Below are positions 1-9,500 of a stretch of 64,000 nt of DNA, in pieces. The stretch covers positions 434,001 through 498,000 of the forward strand of contig JAIVFI010000031.1 of assembly GCA_025558095.1 (NCBI GenBank), given 5' to 3'. The translations under genes and the position numbers were made by a program. A model generated the notes under the pieces. The model was not told the origin of the DNA. It ran no database searches and saw nothing but the letters and a program-made list of their open reading frames with translations. The stretch's first letter is position 1. Each line of letters starts with the position of its first letter. Origin of the DNA: Hyaloraphidium curvatum (taxonomy: Eukaryota > Monoblepharomycota > Hyaloraphidiomycetes > Hyaloraphidiales > Hyaloraphidiaceae).

Positions 1-607
1 GCACGAGATCCGTCTGCGTGGTGGGTGCCTCCGTGCCGGGTTTGCGGCCAGTGCCCTCGTCGCGCGGAAACAGCGCCCGGATCCCGACGAATCCGGCCGT
101 GAACGCGATGCCCGCCAGCGCAAACCACAGCGGTCCCGGCGCCAGTCTGCCCCGCGCCGTCTTGGGCAGCTCCGACAGGAACTTCCCCGCGAACTCGGGC
201 AGCCACGTCCCCAGGGGCTCAAAGACCACGGCACCCGTCGGCGAACGCTTGACGAGCGACATCTCCGCGTTGCAGAATGCTTGGACCACCGGCCCCACGA
301 GGAACGCGTACAGAACGGTCGGAATCCCGAGCCTCCTTGCTCTGTCCGCCATGTACCCGCGCAAACCCCTCTTTGCGGCCCCGCCCTCCACGAAGAACCC
401 GCTCAGGAGGAAAAACTCCGACATGAAGAAGCTCTGGTTGACTCCCGCGATGATCGACAGCCCCGGCGACACGAAGCCCGGGGGCAGCGAGGGGTCGTGG
501 AAGGGCCAGCCGCCGGACGCGCCGTTGGCGATGGAGGAGTGGTGCCACGGGACCAGGCAGGTCAGCGCGACGCGCGCGTGGGAGACGGTGGAGAGCATTG
601 TGGGCAT
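1..607 (-). CDS. Acyltransferase 3 family membrane protein, 5' part only
   Basis: The reverse strand is open from an ATG at 607 (or an in-frame ATG at 598) to the left edge, so the C-terminal part is missing. Seen: an early paired-histidine segment (LVPWHHSS), the stretch FFMSEFFLLSGFFVEGG followed by a basic loop (ADRARRLGIPTVLYAF), and GPLWFALAGIAF. This order of hydrophobic segments and the SGFF/RRLxxP pattern is what acyltransferase 3 (OafA/NRF-6-like) proteins show. Known for the family: integral membrane enzymes moving acyl groups to sugars or lipids. The substrate cannot be told from this fragment. The start lies about 250 bp from the divergent small CaaX gene at 860. About 200 of an expected 350-450 residues are present. 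Confidence 0.72.
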   Translation of the reverse strand, partial: MPTMLSTVSHARVALTCLVPWHHSSIANGASGGWPFHDPSLPPGFVSPGLSIIAGVNQSFFMSEFFLLSGFFVEGGAAKRGLRGYMADRARRLGIPTVLYAFLVGPVVQAFCNAEMSLVKRSPTGAVVFEPLGTWLPEFAGKFLSELPKTARGRLAPGPLWFALAGIAFTAGFVGIRALFPRDEGTGRKPGTEAPTTQTDLV

Positions 608-859
608 GACGGTGGAGGAAGCGGCGACGCGTCGAAAGCCTGTCAACGGCGTGCGTGCTTCCGTCCGTCTCAGAAGGCGAGAGAGGGACGACGGCGGCCG
701 CGCCGCCGTGGTCGGCGCGGACTCAGGGTCCTGGAGCAATCCTCGCAAATCTCTAGTGCCACTGCGTGGGCGGCGCACCCTACCTGCTCAACACGTCGCG
801 AGCCGCTTCCGTCCCACCTCGGGCCCGGCGCCTACGCCTCTCCCCTTCGCACCCCCGAA

Positions 860-1207
860 ATGTCCTCCTCCAACTCGACGACCGTAGCGGCCCGCAGCAC
901 CATCCCCTCGGGACCGACCACCACCACCGCCGTCGAGGGCACCGTGGAAGCAACCTCGGGCACCTTCCGCGGGGAGAACTTCGAGCAGACCGCAGTGTTC
1001 GAGATCGACGGCGGGGCCGAGTTCTCGGAACAGCCCGCGCCGGCCCCGGCCCCGGTGCTGATCCAGCAGGCCGCACCGGCCCCGCCGGCAAAAGTGCAGG
1101 TGGCAGCTCCGCAGCCGACGATCACGAAGCCGGCGGCGCCGCCGGCGCCCAAGCCCCAACCGGCACCGGAGCCAAAGAAGGAGAAGAAGAGCTGCTCGTT
1201 GATGTAG
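860..1207 (+). CDS. Small Pro/Ala-rich protein with C-terminal CaaX prenylation box
   Basis: A 115-residue single-exon reading frame starting at ATG 860. The N-terminal part is Ser/Thr-rich, the middle contains a short acidic segment (ENFEQTAVFEIDGG), and the rest is a Pro/Ala/Gln linker ending in a lysine-rich run followed by C-S-L-M and the stop. A cysteine four residues from the end with a terminal methionine fits a farnesylation-type CaaX box, and the preceding lysines fit a polybasic membrane-targeting region, as in small GTPases. No GTPase or other known domain is present. Inference: a lipid-anchored membrane-associated adaptor or surface peptide of unknown role. The longer frame upstream of 860 is Pro/Arg-rich noise overlapping the acyltransferase gene, so I start at 860. 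Confidence 0.55.
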   Translation: MSSSNSTTVAARSTIPSGPTTTTAVEGTVEATSGTFRGENFEQTAVFEIDGGAEFSEQPAPAPAPVLIQQAAPAPPAKVQVAAPQPTITKPAAPPAPKPQPAPEPKKEKKSCSLM

Positions 1208-1546
1208 GGTTGGGGGATCGACCGACTGACACGACTGCGGTAGATTTTGCCGTCGATTTCGCTTGGAGCTTTGGAGGAGGACGGCCGGTTATGCGGCGTG
1301 GTTCGCGCAGACTTCAACGCTATCCGGACGCGCCCATCGAGATCTTAGACTCGCCTCAAATCTGCTTGTTTATGTAATCCGAATGAGCTCCGTTTACGCA
1401 CTGTAGAGTCTGATCGGCGTTCAGCATTGGAAAGGACGACTGTGATCCTTCAACGCTTCGTGACGATCGGCCGGCAGACGGCACCACAGCGAGCCGAACC
1501 CAACATCACCGGCGCGTTGCCTGCTGCGAATCCCAGGTCGTACGGC
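1208..1546. other. Intergenic region upstream of the Nudix gene
   Basis: No convincing gene. It holds the 3' flank of the CaaX gene and the likely promoter of the Nudix gene. An in-frame ATG at 1427 would add 40 residues to the Nudix protein; the added residues look like leader sequence rather than a fold, so a longer, possibly organelle-targeted form cannot be excluded. Confidence 0.4.
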
Positions 1547-2562
1547 ATGTCCGTTCCTTCCTACATTCCCGCCGCCCTGCGGCCGCAAATCCAGCGCTTC
1601 CTGGACTTTGGCGCGCGTGCCGAGTGGCCGGACCCGTTCCAAGCGGACGACGGCTTCCGCTCGGCCGTGCTCGTGCTGCTCGTCCCCGACGACCGCGGCG
1701 AGAACCTGGACGTGGTTCTGACGGTGCGGACGACCAAGCTGCGGCGGAACGCCGGGGAGGTGGCCCTTGCCGGAGGTGGGAGACGCGGCGCGTTAATCGT
1801 TGCCGATGCTGACCTACAATGAAAGGCCGGTTCGACGCGGCGGACAAGACGCTGACCGTCACTGCGCTCCGCGAGTGCGAGGAGGAGATCGGCGTGCCCG
1901 CATCGGCCGTCACGGTGCTCTGCACGCTCCCCGTGTTCATCTCCCGGACGTCGCCCAAAACCCTGGCCGACGGCGTGCCGTCCAAGTACACCAACCTGCT
2001 GATGACCCCCGTGGTCGGCGTCATGTCCCCCGCGGCATGGAATGGAATCAAGCCCAACCCGGACGAGGTCGCCGCCGTGTTCCGCGTTCCCCTGGGCTTC
2101 TTCATGGAGAGCTCGAAGGAGCACTCGGCCCTCATCTACCGCTGGCCCGAGCACAGGGACATCGTCGCCATCACGCACACTTTCCGCACCGGGACCGTGC
2201 CGGCGAAGGACATCGTTTGGGCCGAGCCGGCGCCCGAGGTCAAGAAGCTCACGCCCGTCGTCGGCGTGACCACGAACATTGTCGTCGTCGCGGCCGAGCT
2301 CGGGCTCGGCGCGCGATCGGGGATCCGGAAGGCCGTGGGCAAGGTGACCATCGACACGCTGCCGAAATCCAAGGAAAAGGACAGCTCGCTGCCGCCCATG
2401 GTGGAGAGGCTGCTGCAGGGTTTCTACGCAGGGGGGATGACTGAGGAGAGGAAGGCGGACATGATGGCGCGGCTGACGGGGCATTGGAAGCGCAAGGCGG
2501 GGGCGACGCTCGGGGAGGAGCGGGGGCTTAACGTCCCGCAGCTCCTGGAGAGCAATTTGTAG
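1547..2562 (+). CDS. Nudix hydrolase, coenzyme A diphosphatase type (PCD1/NUDT7-like)
   Basis: Two exons, 1547-1775 and 1826-2562, give 321 residues; the 50-nt intron begins GTGGGAG, has a CTGAC branch-like site and ends AAAG. Splicing restores the Nudix box: LRRNAGEVALAGG joins to GRFDAADKTLTVTALREC and then EEEIGV. The segment before the box matches the upstream motif (LR-x-H-x-GE-V-x-F-PGG) that marks CoA-type Nudix enzymes, although PGG is AGG here. Downstream, MTPVVGVM and NPDEVAAVFRVPLGFF match the usual C-terminal features. Known role: cleaving CoA or acyl-CoA into 3',5'-ADP and phosphopantetheine, often in peroxisomes or mitochondria. I see no clear C-terminal peroxisome signal (ends ESNL). 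An upstream ATG at 1427 is an alternative start. Confidence 0.85.
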
Positions 2563-2842
2563 ATCTGAAGCACGCGCGATGCTTTCGCGGCGTGATGGCG
2601 TAATATTCTTCCGACGCAAGAGCGTACAAGGCAAGGTAATCCGCTGCTTCGGTCCTGGATGTGGCGCGACGGCAAAATAATAATGATGGAACGCGGGCGG
2701 GTATCACGTCCTCGTCCCTCGGTCCCCCGGCCACTCGGGTATCCCCCAGGCCATCGAACGCAAGCCACACGGCACCCATCGGACCGCAATCGTTTCTGAG
2801 CGCCCGATCCCGCGCCTAACATGAGGTGACGCCGGGCACGCC

Positions 2843-4807
2843 ATGTCGGGCAAAACAGCGGTCCTCCGCGTCGTGGGGGTCGTCCCCGCCGGGGCGCCGG
2901 GGCTCGCGAATGCCGCGGACACATTGCAGTGGAGCCGTGCCCGGCGACGTCGTCCTCGGCGGGATTCGGATGACGAACGTACCGCTGTGGCGAAGGACGA
3001 GGACGCATCGGAGGGCGGCTATTCCTGGGACGACCTCGTCCGGCGCGCAGACGAATGGCGGGCCGAGCGCGAGGCCGCCGCGAGGGGCGGCCGGGAAGCG
3101 GACGACGACGACGCTTTTTCCGCGCCCGGGAGGATGGTGCTCGCAAACGGAGTTTCGGTGCCTGGCGGCGGTCCCACCATCCTGGAGTTCCTCTTCACGG
3201 CCATGCCGAGAGGCGCCGGGGCCGATGCCGTCGCCCAGAGGCCGCCGGACCTGCCGCGTGGACCCGCCCCGCTGCCGGGCCCGCCGGACGTGCTTCCGCG
3301 GGCAATGGCAGCCTTTTGGACGCCGCTTCATGTCCTGGTGCCCCTCATACACCGAACCGCTTTCGAAAGCGCGATTCGGAGCTCCAATGGGGTCGTCACC
3401 GGGGTCGCCGCTTCCATTTATCGGACACCTCCGCTCGCGCTCATGTACGCCATTGCTGCCAACGGGGTACGCTTAGTGCCCACCTTGGATGCCCACCAGA
3501 GGTTGGCGTACGCGGCCGCCTGCTTCGAACGGACGAGGGATTTGCTTCTGTCTCGCGGGCGCGATGACCTGGAATCTGCCCAGGCTATCTTCTTGCTCAT
3601 GGGTCTTTTGTACTTGGCAGGCGCCCCGGGCAAAACTTTGCCTCTGCTGAGGCGTTGTGTCGCGACGGCACAGGCGCTCTATCTGGGTTTGCCAACGAAG
3701 CGGCCCTCGAGCGCGGGGGAATGGCTAGCTCGGGACCATGTCCTCCGGCTTCGGATTTGCGTGGCCTGGATGGACTACGCCACCGCCTACAACACTCCGG
3801 GCGGGACGCACGCCCAGGGGTCGTACTTTTACCCCCACCGGCTCGAACTGCCGAGATCGGAGGCTTTCTACTGTCACGCTGATCCGGAGGAGGCTTTCTC
3901 CATGCTACAGCAGATGCACCCGGACCCGGAAGTGGTGGAAATCCCGGCGCACCACGGCTGGGACGCGGCCAAAGCAATATGCCACGACCTTGCGCGGGCT
4001 CCGTTCGGCGGGAACGCCTCGATTATGTGCCTGACCATGGCATTCGCCTTTGTCCGGCACATTGCGGTGGCGTCCCGCGGCACCAACAACGACACGCGCA
4101 TGGCGGCGCTTGCGATGCCGGCGCTCGTGGATGCCATGTGGTCGGCCTTTCCCGCTGACCAGCTTACCTCCCTTCGCTCGGGGGATCCGGGACCTTTTCT
4201 GGACCACTCGAACGAGTGGTTTCCTCATCCCTACCACGGATTCATGGCGATTTCGGCCCTGTTTTTCACGGAGGAGCACGCGTTCATGAGCCTGAGCGAT
4301 GGCGGCTTCTGGTCGGCGGCGGCGACCCGCGCGCTCCGTTTCGCGAGCATCCTCAAGATCCTCCTGGACCGGGATCCACACCTCGACTCCATCGCCTTCT
4401 TCGTCCTCGGGCCCATCTTTCGGGCCGGGACCGTGCTGCTGAGCGCCGTCAAGTCTTCCGGGGCTGCACTCCCCGGCGAGACCAGCAGCGAGAAGGCAGA
4501 ACGGAAGCGGCGCCTGCGCGAGCTTCGCACGGGGGCGCAGGCCGTCGCCCGCGCTCTGCACGGGCTGAACGAAATCTACGGGATGGCGGCGCGGCAGGTC
4601 GATGCGGCATTTGCGAGGATGATGGCCGAGGCGGGGTTGTCCGAGGCCAGCTCCTCTGCGATCGAGGTGCTTTCCGAGCTGGCCTCGGGCGCGGCCGAAT
4701 CCATCATCATGGATGAGGAGGTGCCGGACAAGGAGAGTGCGATGTGGTTCGCGGACATTCTGATGCGGGACGAGTCCGCAAAGTCGTCGTCGGTGGTGTC
4801 GAGATAG
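2843..4807 (+). CDS. Fungal-specific transcription factor domain protein lacking a zinc cluster (copy A)
   Basis: Single exon, 654 residues from ATG 2843. Roughly residues 150-300 show the fungal-specific transcription factor middle domain pattern: a tryptophan/proline segment with LVPLIHRTAFESAI, then SIYRTPPLALMYAIAANGV, then ACFERTRDLLLSR and ESAQAIFLLMGLLYLAGAPG, then an ATAQALYLGLP helix. In known members this domain follows an N-terminal Zn2Cys6 DNA-binding cluster; here the first 150 residues contain no cysteine at all, only an Arg-rich stretch (RARRRRPRR) and acidic runs. The C-terminus is acidic. It faces a close paralogue tail to tail, 102 bp away. Inference: a regulator that acts without its own zinc cluster, or a gene with an unrecognised 5' exon. 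No such exon is visible in the 280 bp upstream. Confidence 0.72.
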   Translation: MSGKTAVLRVVGVVPAGAPGLANAADTLQWSRARRRRPRRDSDDERTAVAKDEDASEGGYSWDDLVRRADEWRAEREAAARGGREADDDDAFSAPGRMVLANGVSVPGGGPTILEFLFTAMPRGAGADAVAQRPPDLPRGPAPLPGPPDVLPRAMAAFWTPLHVLVPLIHRTAFESAIRSSNGVVTGVAASIYRTPPLALMYAIAANGVRLVPTLDAHQRLAYAAACFERTRDLLLSRGRDDLESAQAIFLLMGLLYLAGAPGKTLPLLRRCVATAQALYLGLPTKRPSSAGEWLARDHVLRLRICVAWMDYATAYNTPGGTHAQGSYFYPHRLELPRSEAFYCHADPEEAFSMLQQMHPDPEVVEIPAHHGWDAAKAICHDLARAPFGGNASIMCLTMAFAFVRHIAVASRGTNNDTRMAALAMPALVDAMWSAFPADQLTSLRSGDPGPFLDHSNEWFPHPYHGFMAISALFFTEEHAFMSLSDGGFWSAAATRALRFASILKILLDRDPHLDSIAFFVLGPIFRAGTVLLSAVKSSGAALPGETSSEKAERKRRLRELRTGAQAVARALHGLNEIYGMAARQVDAAFARMMAEAGLSEASSSAIEVLSELASGAAESIIMDEEVPDKESAMWFADILMRDESAKSSSVVSR

Positions 4808-4909
4808 TTGCATTCGCATTCGCAGAACGAGCACTGTTCTTCCAGGCAAACGGCATCACATATAGGCTAGCGGAGCTCGATCCCTGCTGTCGCAACCCCG
4901 CCGAAGAGA

Positions 4910-6931
4910 CTACAGGAACACGGCGCTACCGACGTCCGAGAGCCTGCCCGACGAGTTGGCCGGCGACTTGCCGGCCTCCTCCCGCATGAGGACGTCGGCG
5001 AAAAACACCGCGGTGTCCTTCCCGGGCACATCCTCGTCCTCGATGGTCGAATCGGGCCCCGCGGTAAGGTCCGACGTCTCGTCGACCACCACCACCGAAC
5101 CCGACGCCTCCGAGACGCCGGCCTCGCGCATCAGCCGTGCGAACGAGGCGTCCACCGCCCTGGCTGCCATGCCGAAGTGCTCCGCGAGCCCGTTCAGCGC
5201 GCGCGCCACGGTCCTGACACCGCTTTCCAGGTCGCGCCGGCGCTGCTTGCGTTCCGCCCTCTCGCTCTTTGTTTCCCCGGGCAATGCGGGGCCCGACAGC
5301 GTCTTTGCGGCGCCGAGGAGCACGGTGCCTCCTTTGAACACCGCGGCGATCACGAAGAAGGGGATGGTGGCAAAGTTCGGGTCCCAATCGAGCAGGCCCT
5401 CCAGGATGGAGGTGAACCGGAGCACCCGTGCGGCGGCCGCGCTCTTGAAGCCGGCCTGGATCAGGGGCCCAAACGCGTGCTCTTCGACCATCAGGATGAA
5501 CTGAACCGCGACCGATGCGTGGTGGGGGTGCGCAAAGACGGAGCTGGAGTCGGCCAACAGCGGGCCGGGGTCCCCGGCGCGAAGTGGGCCGAGGTACTCG
5601 GGCGGGAAAGCATCCCAGAGCGAGTCGACGAGCGCAGGCATGGCCAGAGCGGCGAGACGGCTGTCCCCGGAAGCGCGTTCCGATGTTTTCCGGGAAGAGA
5701 TTTCCACGTGCCGGACAAACAAGTAGGCCAGGATCAGGGAAAAAATGGAGGCGTTGCCTCGGAAGGCTCTCCGCGCGATGTTACCGCAGATGGCCTTGGA
5801 TCCATCCCAGCCGTGCTGTGCAGGAATCTCCACGACCTCGGGGTCCGGATGCTTCTGCTGAAGCAAGGCGAATGCCTCCTCGGGATGAGCATGGAAGAAA
5901 TAGGCCTCCGATCTCGGTAGTTCGAGGCCGTGAGGGAAGAAATATGAGCCCATTGTTTGGGTTGCACCAGAGCTGTACGACGCTCCGTAATCGATCATGG
6001 CTGCACCCAAGCGCAGCCGCAGGACGAGCTCCCGCGCGATCCATTCTGCCGCGCTCTTGGGCCTCGTCCGTGGTAAGCCAAGATACAAGGCTTGCGCCGT
6101 GGCCACGGTCCTCCGAAGGAGGGGCAGCGTTTTCCCTGGAACCCCCGCCAGGGCGAGAAGACCGACTAGCAGGAAAAGAGCCTGGGCCGATTCGAGGTCG
6201 TCCGTCTGGCGAGACAGCAGGAGGTCCCTGCAGCGTTCGAAGCACGCGACTGCATACGCCCGCTTCTCCGCGGCATCCAGCGTGGGCACCAGCCGCACGG
6301 CGTTGGCGGCCATGGCGTACATCAGCGCCATGGGTCGAGTCCGATAGATGGAAGCGAGTTCCGGGGTGCCTCGCGAGGCGCCGGTGGTGCTTCCCGAGCC
6401 CCGCATGGCCGCCTCGAAAGCTGGACGATGAATCACTGGCACCACGACGTAATGATGAGTCCAGAATGCGGCCAGCGCCCGCGGGAGCACGTCCGGCGGG
6501 CCCGGCAGCGGCCGGGGCCCGTGGGGCAAGTCGGGCGGCCTCAGGGCGACGGCGTCGGCCCCGACGCCCCTCGGCATGGCGGTGAAGAGGAACTCCAGGA
6601 TGGTCGGGCCGCCGCCGGGCACCGAGACGCCGTTCGCGAGCGGCATCCGCGGCAGCGTGCCGTCGTCGTCGTCGCGGCCCTCCCGCGCGGCGGCCACGCG
6701 CTCGGCCCGCCACTCATCTGCGCGCCGCACGAGCGCGTCCCACGCATAGCCGCGCCCGTCACCGTCCTCGTCTGCTGGCGCGTCGGCCACGCCACCAGTC
6801 TTCGGCCGCCGCCGCGCGCGGCTCCACTGCAAAGTATCCGCGGCGCCCGCGAGCCCCGGCGGCCCGGCGGGCACGACGCCCACGACGCGGACGACGGCCG
6901 CGGCCCCGCCGCTCGTGTCCGGTACCGCCAT
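4910..6931 (-). CDS. Fungal-specific transcription factor domain protein lacking a zinc cluster (copy B)
   Basis: Single exon, 673 residues from ATG 6931 on the reverse strand. It is a full-length paralogue of the gene at 2843-4807: both start within a few residues of VRVVGVVPAG and share NGVSVPGGGPTILEFLFTAM, the GPPDVLPRA segment, the YRT-P-ALMYA helix, GKTLPLLRR and the C-terminal FADVLMR-like end. The frame stays open a further 100 codons upstream, but that extension has no counterpart in copy A and resembles random translation, so I place the start at 6931, matching the paralogue. It also lacks an N-terminal cysteine cluster. The pair is convergent, so each copy has its own promoter and they share a 102-bp 3' region. 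Confidence 0.72.
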   Translation of the reverse strand: MAVPDTSGGAAAVVRVVGVVPAGPPGLAGAADTLQWSRARRRPKTGGVADAPADEDGDGRGYAWDALVRRADEWRAERVAAAREGRDDDDGTLPRMPLANGVSVPGGGPTILEFLFTAMPRGVGADAVALRPPDLPHGPRPLPGPPDVLPRALAAFWTHHYVVVPVIHRPAFEAAMRGSGSTTGASRGTPELASIYRTRPMALMYAMAANAVRLVPTLDAAEKRAYAVACFERCRDLLLSRQTDDLESAQALFLLVGLLALAGVPGKTLPLLRRTVATAQALYLGLPRTRPKSAAEWIARELVLRLRLGAAMIDYGASYSSGATQTMGSYFFPHGLELPRSEAYFFHAHPEEAFALLQQKHPDPEVVEIPAQHGWDGSKAICGNIARRAFRGNASIFSLILAYLFVRHVEISSRKTSERASGDSRLAALAMPALVDSLWDAFPPEYLGPLRAGDPGPLLADSSSVFAHPHHASVAVQFILMVEEHAFGPLIQAGFKSAAAARVLRFTSILEGLLDWDPNFATIPFFVIAAVFKGGTVLLGAAKTLSGPALPGETKSERAERKQRRRDLESGVRTVARALNGLAEHFGMAARAVDASFARLMREAGVSEASGSVVVVDETSDLTAGPDSTIEDEDVPGKDTAVFFADVLMREEAGKSPANSSGRLSDVGSAVFL

Positions 6932-7227
6932 GCTGCAGTGGCAATCGGTCCCTTGCCGCGCGACGCCAGGGGAGTTGGGTCCAGACCGATCGGCTCCCCA
7001 ATCTCTCGCACCACTGGGAGGATGGAGGATGCGAAATGAATGTCTCCACGTCAATACCACAGTCTGCGACGCAATCATTAAACATTCCGACGGGATCGAG
7101 CTGCCTTTCGATGCAACAGACTCCCGCCTCGGCCGAAAGCGAAAGCTCCGAATATCCGATGCGGGGACCGCACACGCCGGGACCGAGGGACAGCTGGCCA
7201 TGAAGCACCTGATGCGCACATCCAAGC

Positions 7228-7860
7228 TCAAACGGGCTTCACCGCGCGTACATATGTCCGACGGGACGCGTGCTCGACGCCCGGGTACGGCTCGCGGACT
7301 TGAGCCTCCACCACGTCGAAGCCTGCGCTTGCGATCGCCCGCTCCAGCTCTCCTTCAGCGAACATGCGGAAATCCAGGCTCACAGGAACGCCCCACATCT
7401 CGCCCGGACGGATCGGCGCGTCGCCGAGGTGGGCAGCCGCGACGAGTTCCCCTCCTGGCTTCAGGCAGAGCAGGAGGGCGTCCAAGGCGCGTGCGAGCTG
7501 CTCGTCGTCGAAGTGAATGAGAGAATAGAACGCGATCGCGGCGTCGAAGCGTCCTGGCGACGCCCCGAGCCCGAGCAAGTCCACGATCTCGAACTGAAGT
7601 TCGGAATGTCGCCTCCGTGCCTCGGCAACCATGCCTTCGGACGCATCGAGCCCAACAGCACGGACACCCCGCGCCGCCAAGTACGCCGCCACGTGGCCCG
7701 GCCCGCAGCCGACGTCTGCGACGGTCCTCCCCGCCCAGCGCGCCGCGAACGCGTCGAGGAGGGCCCGGTCGAACGGCTTGCCGTCGAGCTCCGAAGACAG
7801 GTGCTCAGCGTATGCCGACGATAAGTTGCTGTAGTCTGCTGCCGTCTGCGCGGGATCCAT
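7228..7860 (-). CDS. Class I SAM-dependent methyltransferase
   Basis: Single exon, 210 residues. Motif I is clear at about residues 47-55 (VADVGCGPGHVA), followed by an acidic residue at the end of strand 2 (AVGLDASEGM), a mid-domain FDAAIAFYSLIHF and the post-motif LLLCLKPGGELV. This is the Methyltransf_11/25 fold, which methylates small molecules; no substrate can be deduced. Length and the Y-N-L-S-SAYAEHL start resemble bacterial free-standing methyltransferases, and there is no intron although most neighbours have several, so acquisition from bacteria is possible but not shown. It lies about 300 bp from copy B of the transcription factor pair, on the same strand, and is divergent from the sterol desaturase gene. 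Confidence 0.88.
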   Translation of the reverse strand: MDPAQTAADYSNLSSAYAEHLSSELDGKPFDRALLDAFAARWAGRTVADVGCGPGHVAAYLAARGVRAVGLDASEGMVAEARRRHSELQFEIVDLLGLGASPGRFDAAIAFYSLIHFDDEQLARALDALLLCLKPGGELVAAAHLGDAPIRPGEMWGVPVSLDFRMFAEGELERAIASAGFDVVEAQVREPYPGVEHASRRTYVRAVKPV

Positions 7861-8017
7861 GACTCAAAGAGCACGATCCGGGACCGATGAAGCAGTCCGC
7901 TTTCGCGCGATCGCGATCCGCCCTTTGCCACACCGACCATCTCCCACGGCTCCCGTCTTACTCCGGTTCTAGCCCGGGCAACCGACGTCGCTCGGCGACC
8001 AGCGTCCCGCGGGCAGG

Positions 8018-9419
8018 ATGACCAACTCCACGGCGATGCCGGCCGAGGCGCTCGGCACCTTCTTCCACCAGACCCTCCCCGACGGGTTCACGGCGTTCGT
8101 CACCTTTCTCGTCTCGTACCTGGGCGAGGCGACGACGTTCGTCCTGCTCTACTACCTAACCACGAAGCTGACGTCGCTCTACAACGGATTGGTGGGATTT
8201 CGGAGGTGGTGCGGCGGAGGGCGCTCGCTGACGGGAGTCCTCCTCTATCCCTTCCCCTCCTCCTCTATCCCCTTCTCCTCACACGTCCTTCTCTCCTCGC
8301 CCCGTTTCTCGTTTTTCTCGTTTCGTTCCGTGTTCATGCAACAGTACTTCGACTACGTCGCCCGCAACGGGCTGTACGAGCAGTACCGCATCCAGAACGA
8401 CCGGAAGATCCCCGACGAGCTCCAGGAGCTCGCGTGGGAGAACCGGCACGGGGTCACGGGCTACATCGGCCTCTTCACCACGGGGCTGCCGCTCATGTAC
8501 CTGGCCTACTTTGTCATGAACCGCCTCTTCGGGATTGGCGTGTTCAGGATGCCAAAGAGCTACGGGGAGGCCGCGTGGGAGTTCTTCATTGGAACGGTGG
8601 TGTGGGATGCCGTTCTGTTCTGGATCCATTATGGATTGCACTGCTTCCCTTATCTGTGAGGTTCCCGCGGTCGATGCATATGCTGAAGCTGATCTCGTGA
8701 GCCCACAGCTACCAGACGATCCACAAGAAACGTCTGTCGTGAGGTGCCCAGGCTTCTGGCAAATGCTGACTTCCCGTCCTGCAGACCATGAGTTCAAGAC
8801 CGTCTCTACTATCACGGGAGGGCACCTCACCTTCCTTGACTTCATTCTGAGTGAGTCGTGAACGGATTTGAGCGATCTTTTGGCTAAACGGCTCACCGCA
8901 AATTAGTGGACTACCTGCCGACGCGGATTGGGATCATCGCCGGGAACATGAGCTTCCCCGTCATGCTCGCATGGTACGTTCGCGACCAGGCGTCCACGAG
9001 CTGCGCTCTGACGACGCGGGCATCGATTGCAGGCTAGCATTCTATACCCATATCGCTAGCCGGGCGCACTGCGGCTACGCGCTTCCCTGGGATCCGCTGA
9101 ACTGGCTCATGCCCTATGTCGAGAACCGTGGGAGGCTACCAGGGCCCTTGTGTCAACGAGTCTGACATGTCTTCTCTCTATAGACGACTGGCACCACCGC
9201 AGGAACAACTCGAACTACCAAACGCTCTTCTTCTACTGGGACTGGATCGTCGGGGGTTTCAACGGTTTCTGGGAGTTCCGCAGGAAGCGATGGGGCGGGC
9301 CCGAGCACTGGATCGATGGGCAGGGCATCGTCGATTCGGATCGAGCGGCGTACGAGAAGATCGACGGCACGGTGCCGGTCGGAGACGATACCATGAAGCT
9401 GATCAAGAAGAAGAAGTGA
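8018..9419 (+). CDS. Sterol desaturase / fatty acid hydroxylase superfamily protein, seven exons
   Basis: Exons 8018-8191, 8345-8655, 8709-8731, 8785-8850, 8907-8973, 9033-9127 and 9184-9419 join in phase to 323 residues. Three histidine boxes typical of the di-iron FA_hydroxylase domain appear: HYGLH, HKKHH and HDWHH, with the final box followed by NNSNYQTLFFYWDWIVGG, the usual NY-x-WD pattern. Several hydrophobic helices fit an ER membrane protein. Known members include C4-methyl sterol oxidase, C5 sterol desaturase and sphingolipid or alkylglycerol hydroxylases; the order of boxes is closest to the C4-methyl sterol oxidase type, but I cannot assign the substrate. The second box is split over an intron, and exon 3 has only 23 nt. 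Intron 1 (153 nt) is unusually long and pyrimidine-rich. Confidence 0.85.
8192..8344 (+). other. Long pyrimidine-rich intron 1 of the sterol desaturase gene
   Basis: This 153-nt intron is more than twice the usual size here. Its middle is a T/C-rich tract with a repeated CCTCCTCTATCCC unit around 8237-8275, followed by TTTCTCGT-type repeats and the acceptor CAACAG. It is likely a simple-sequence expansion. Confidence 0.6.
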
Positions 9420-9500
9420 TTGTCATTGGTGTGAATCGAGATCATTGCGTCCAAACTTGCGTGATGTGCTTCGCTACAGCACGCCCGATCTGTCGTTGAC

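Noticed and set aside
18-887. A long forward frame of 289 codons across the left edge.
   Set aside because: It is antisense to the acyltransferase gene, whose reverse-strand translation shows the family motifs and hydrophobic segments; the forward product is Pro/Arg/Ser-rich noise.
4807-4910. A hairpin-type transposon end between the two transcription factor copies.
   Set aside because: The inverted symmetry comes from the genes themselves; no terminal inverted repeat, target-site duplication or transposase is present.
6932-7231. A 100-codon N-terminal extension of transcription factor copy B containing several cysteines.
   Set aside because: The cysteines do not have Zn2Cys6 spacing, the extension is absent from copy A, and both copies share a start near VRVVGVV.
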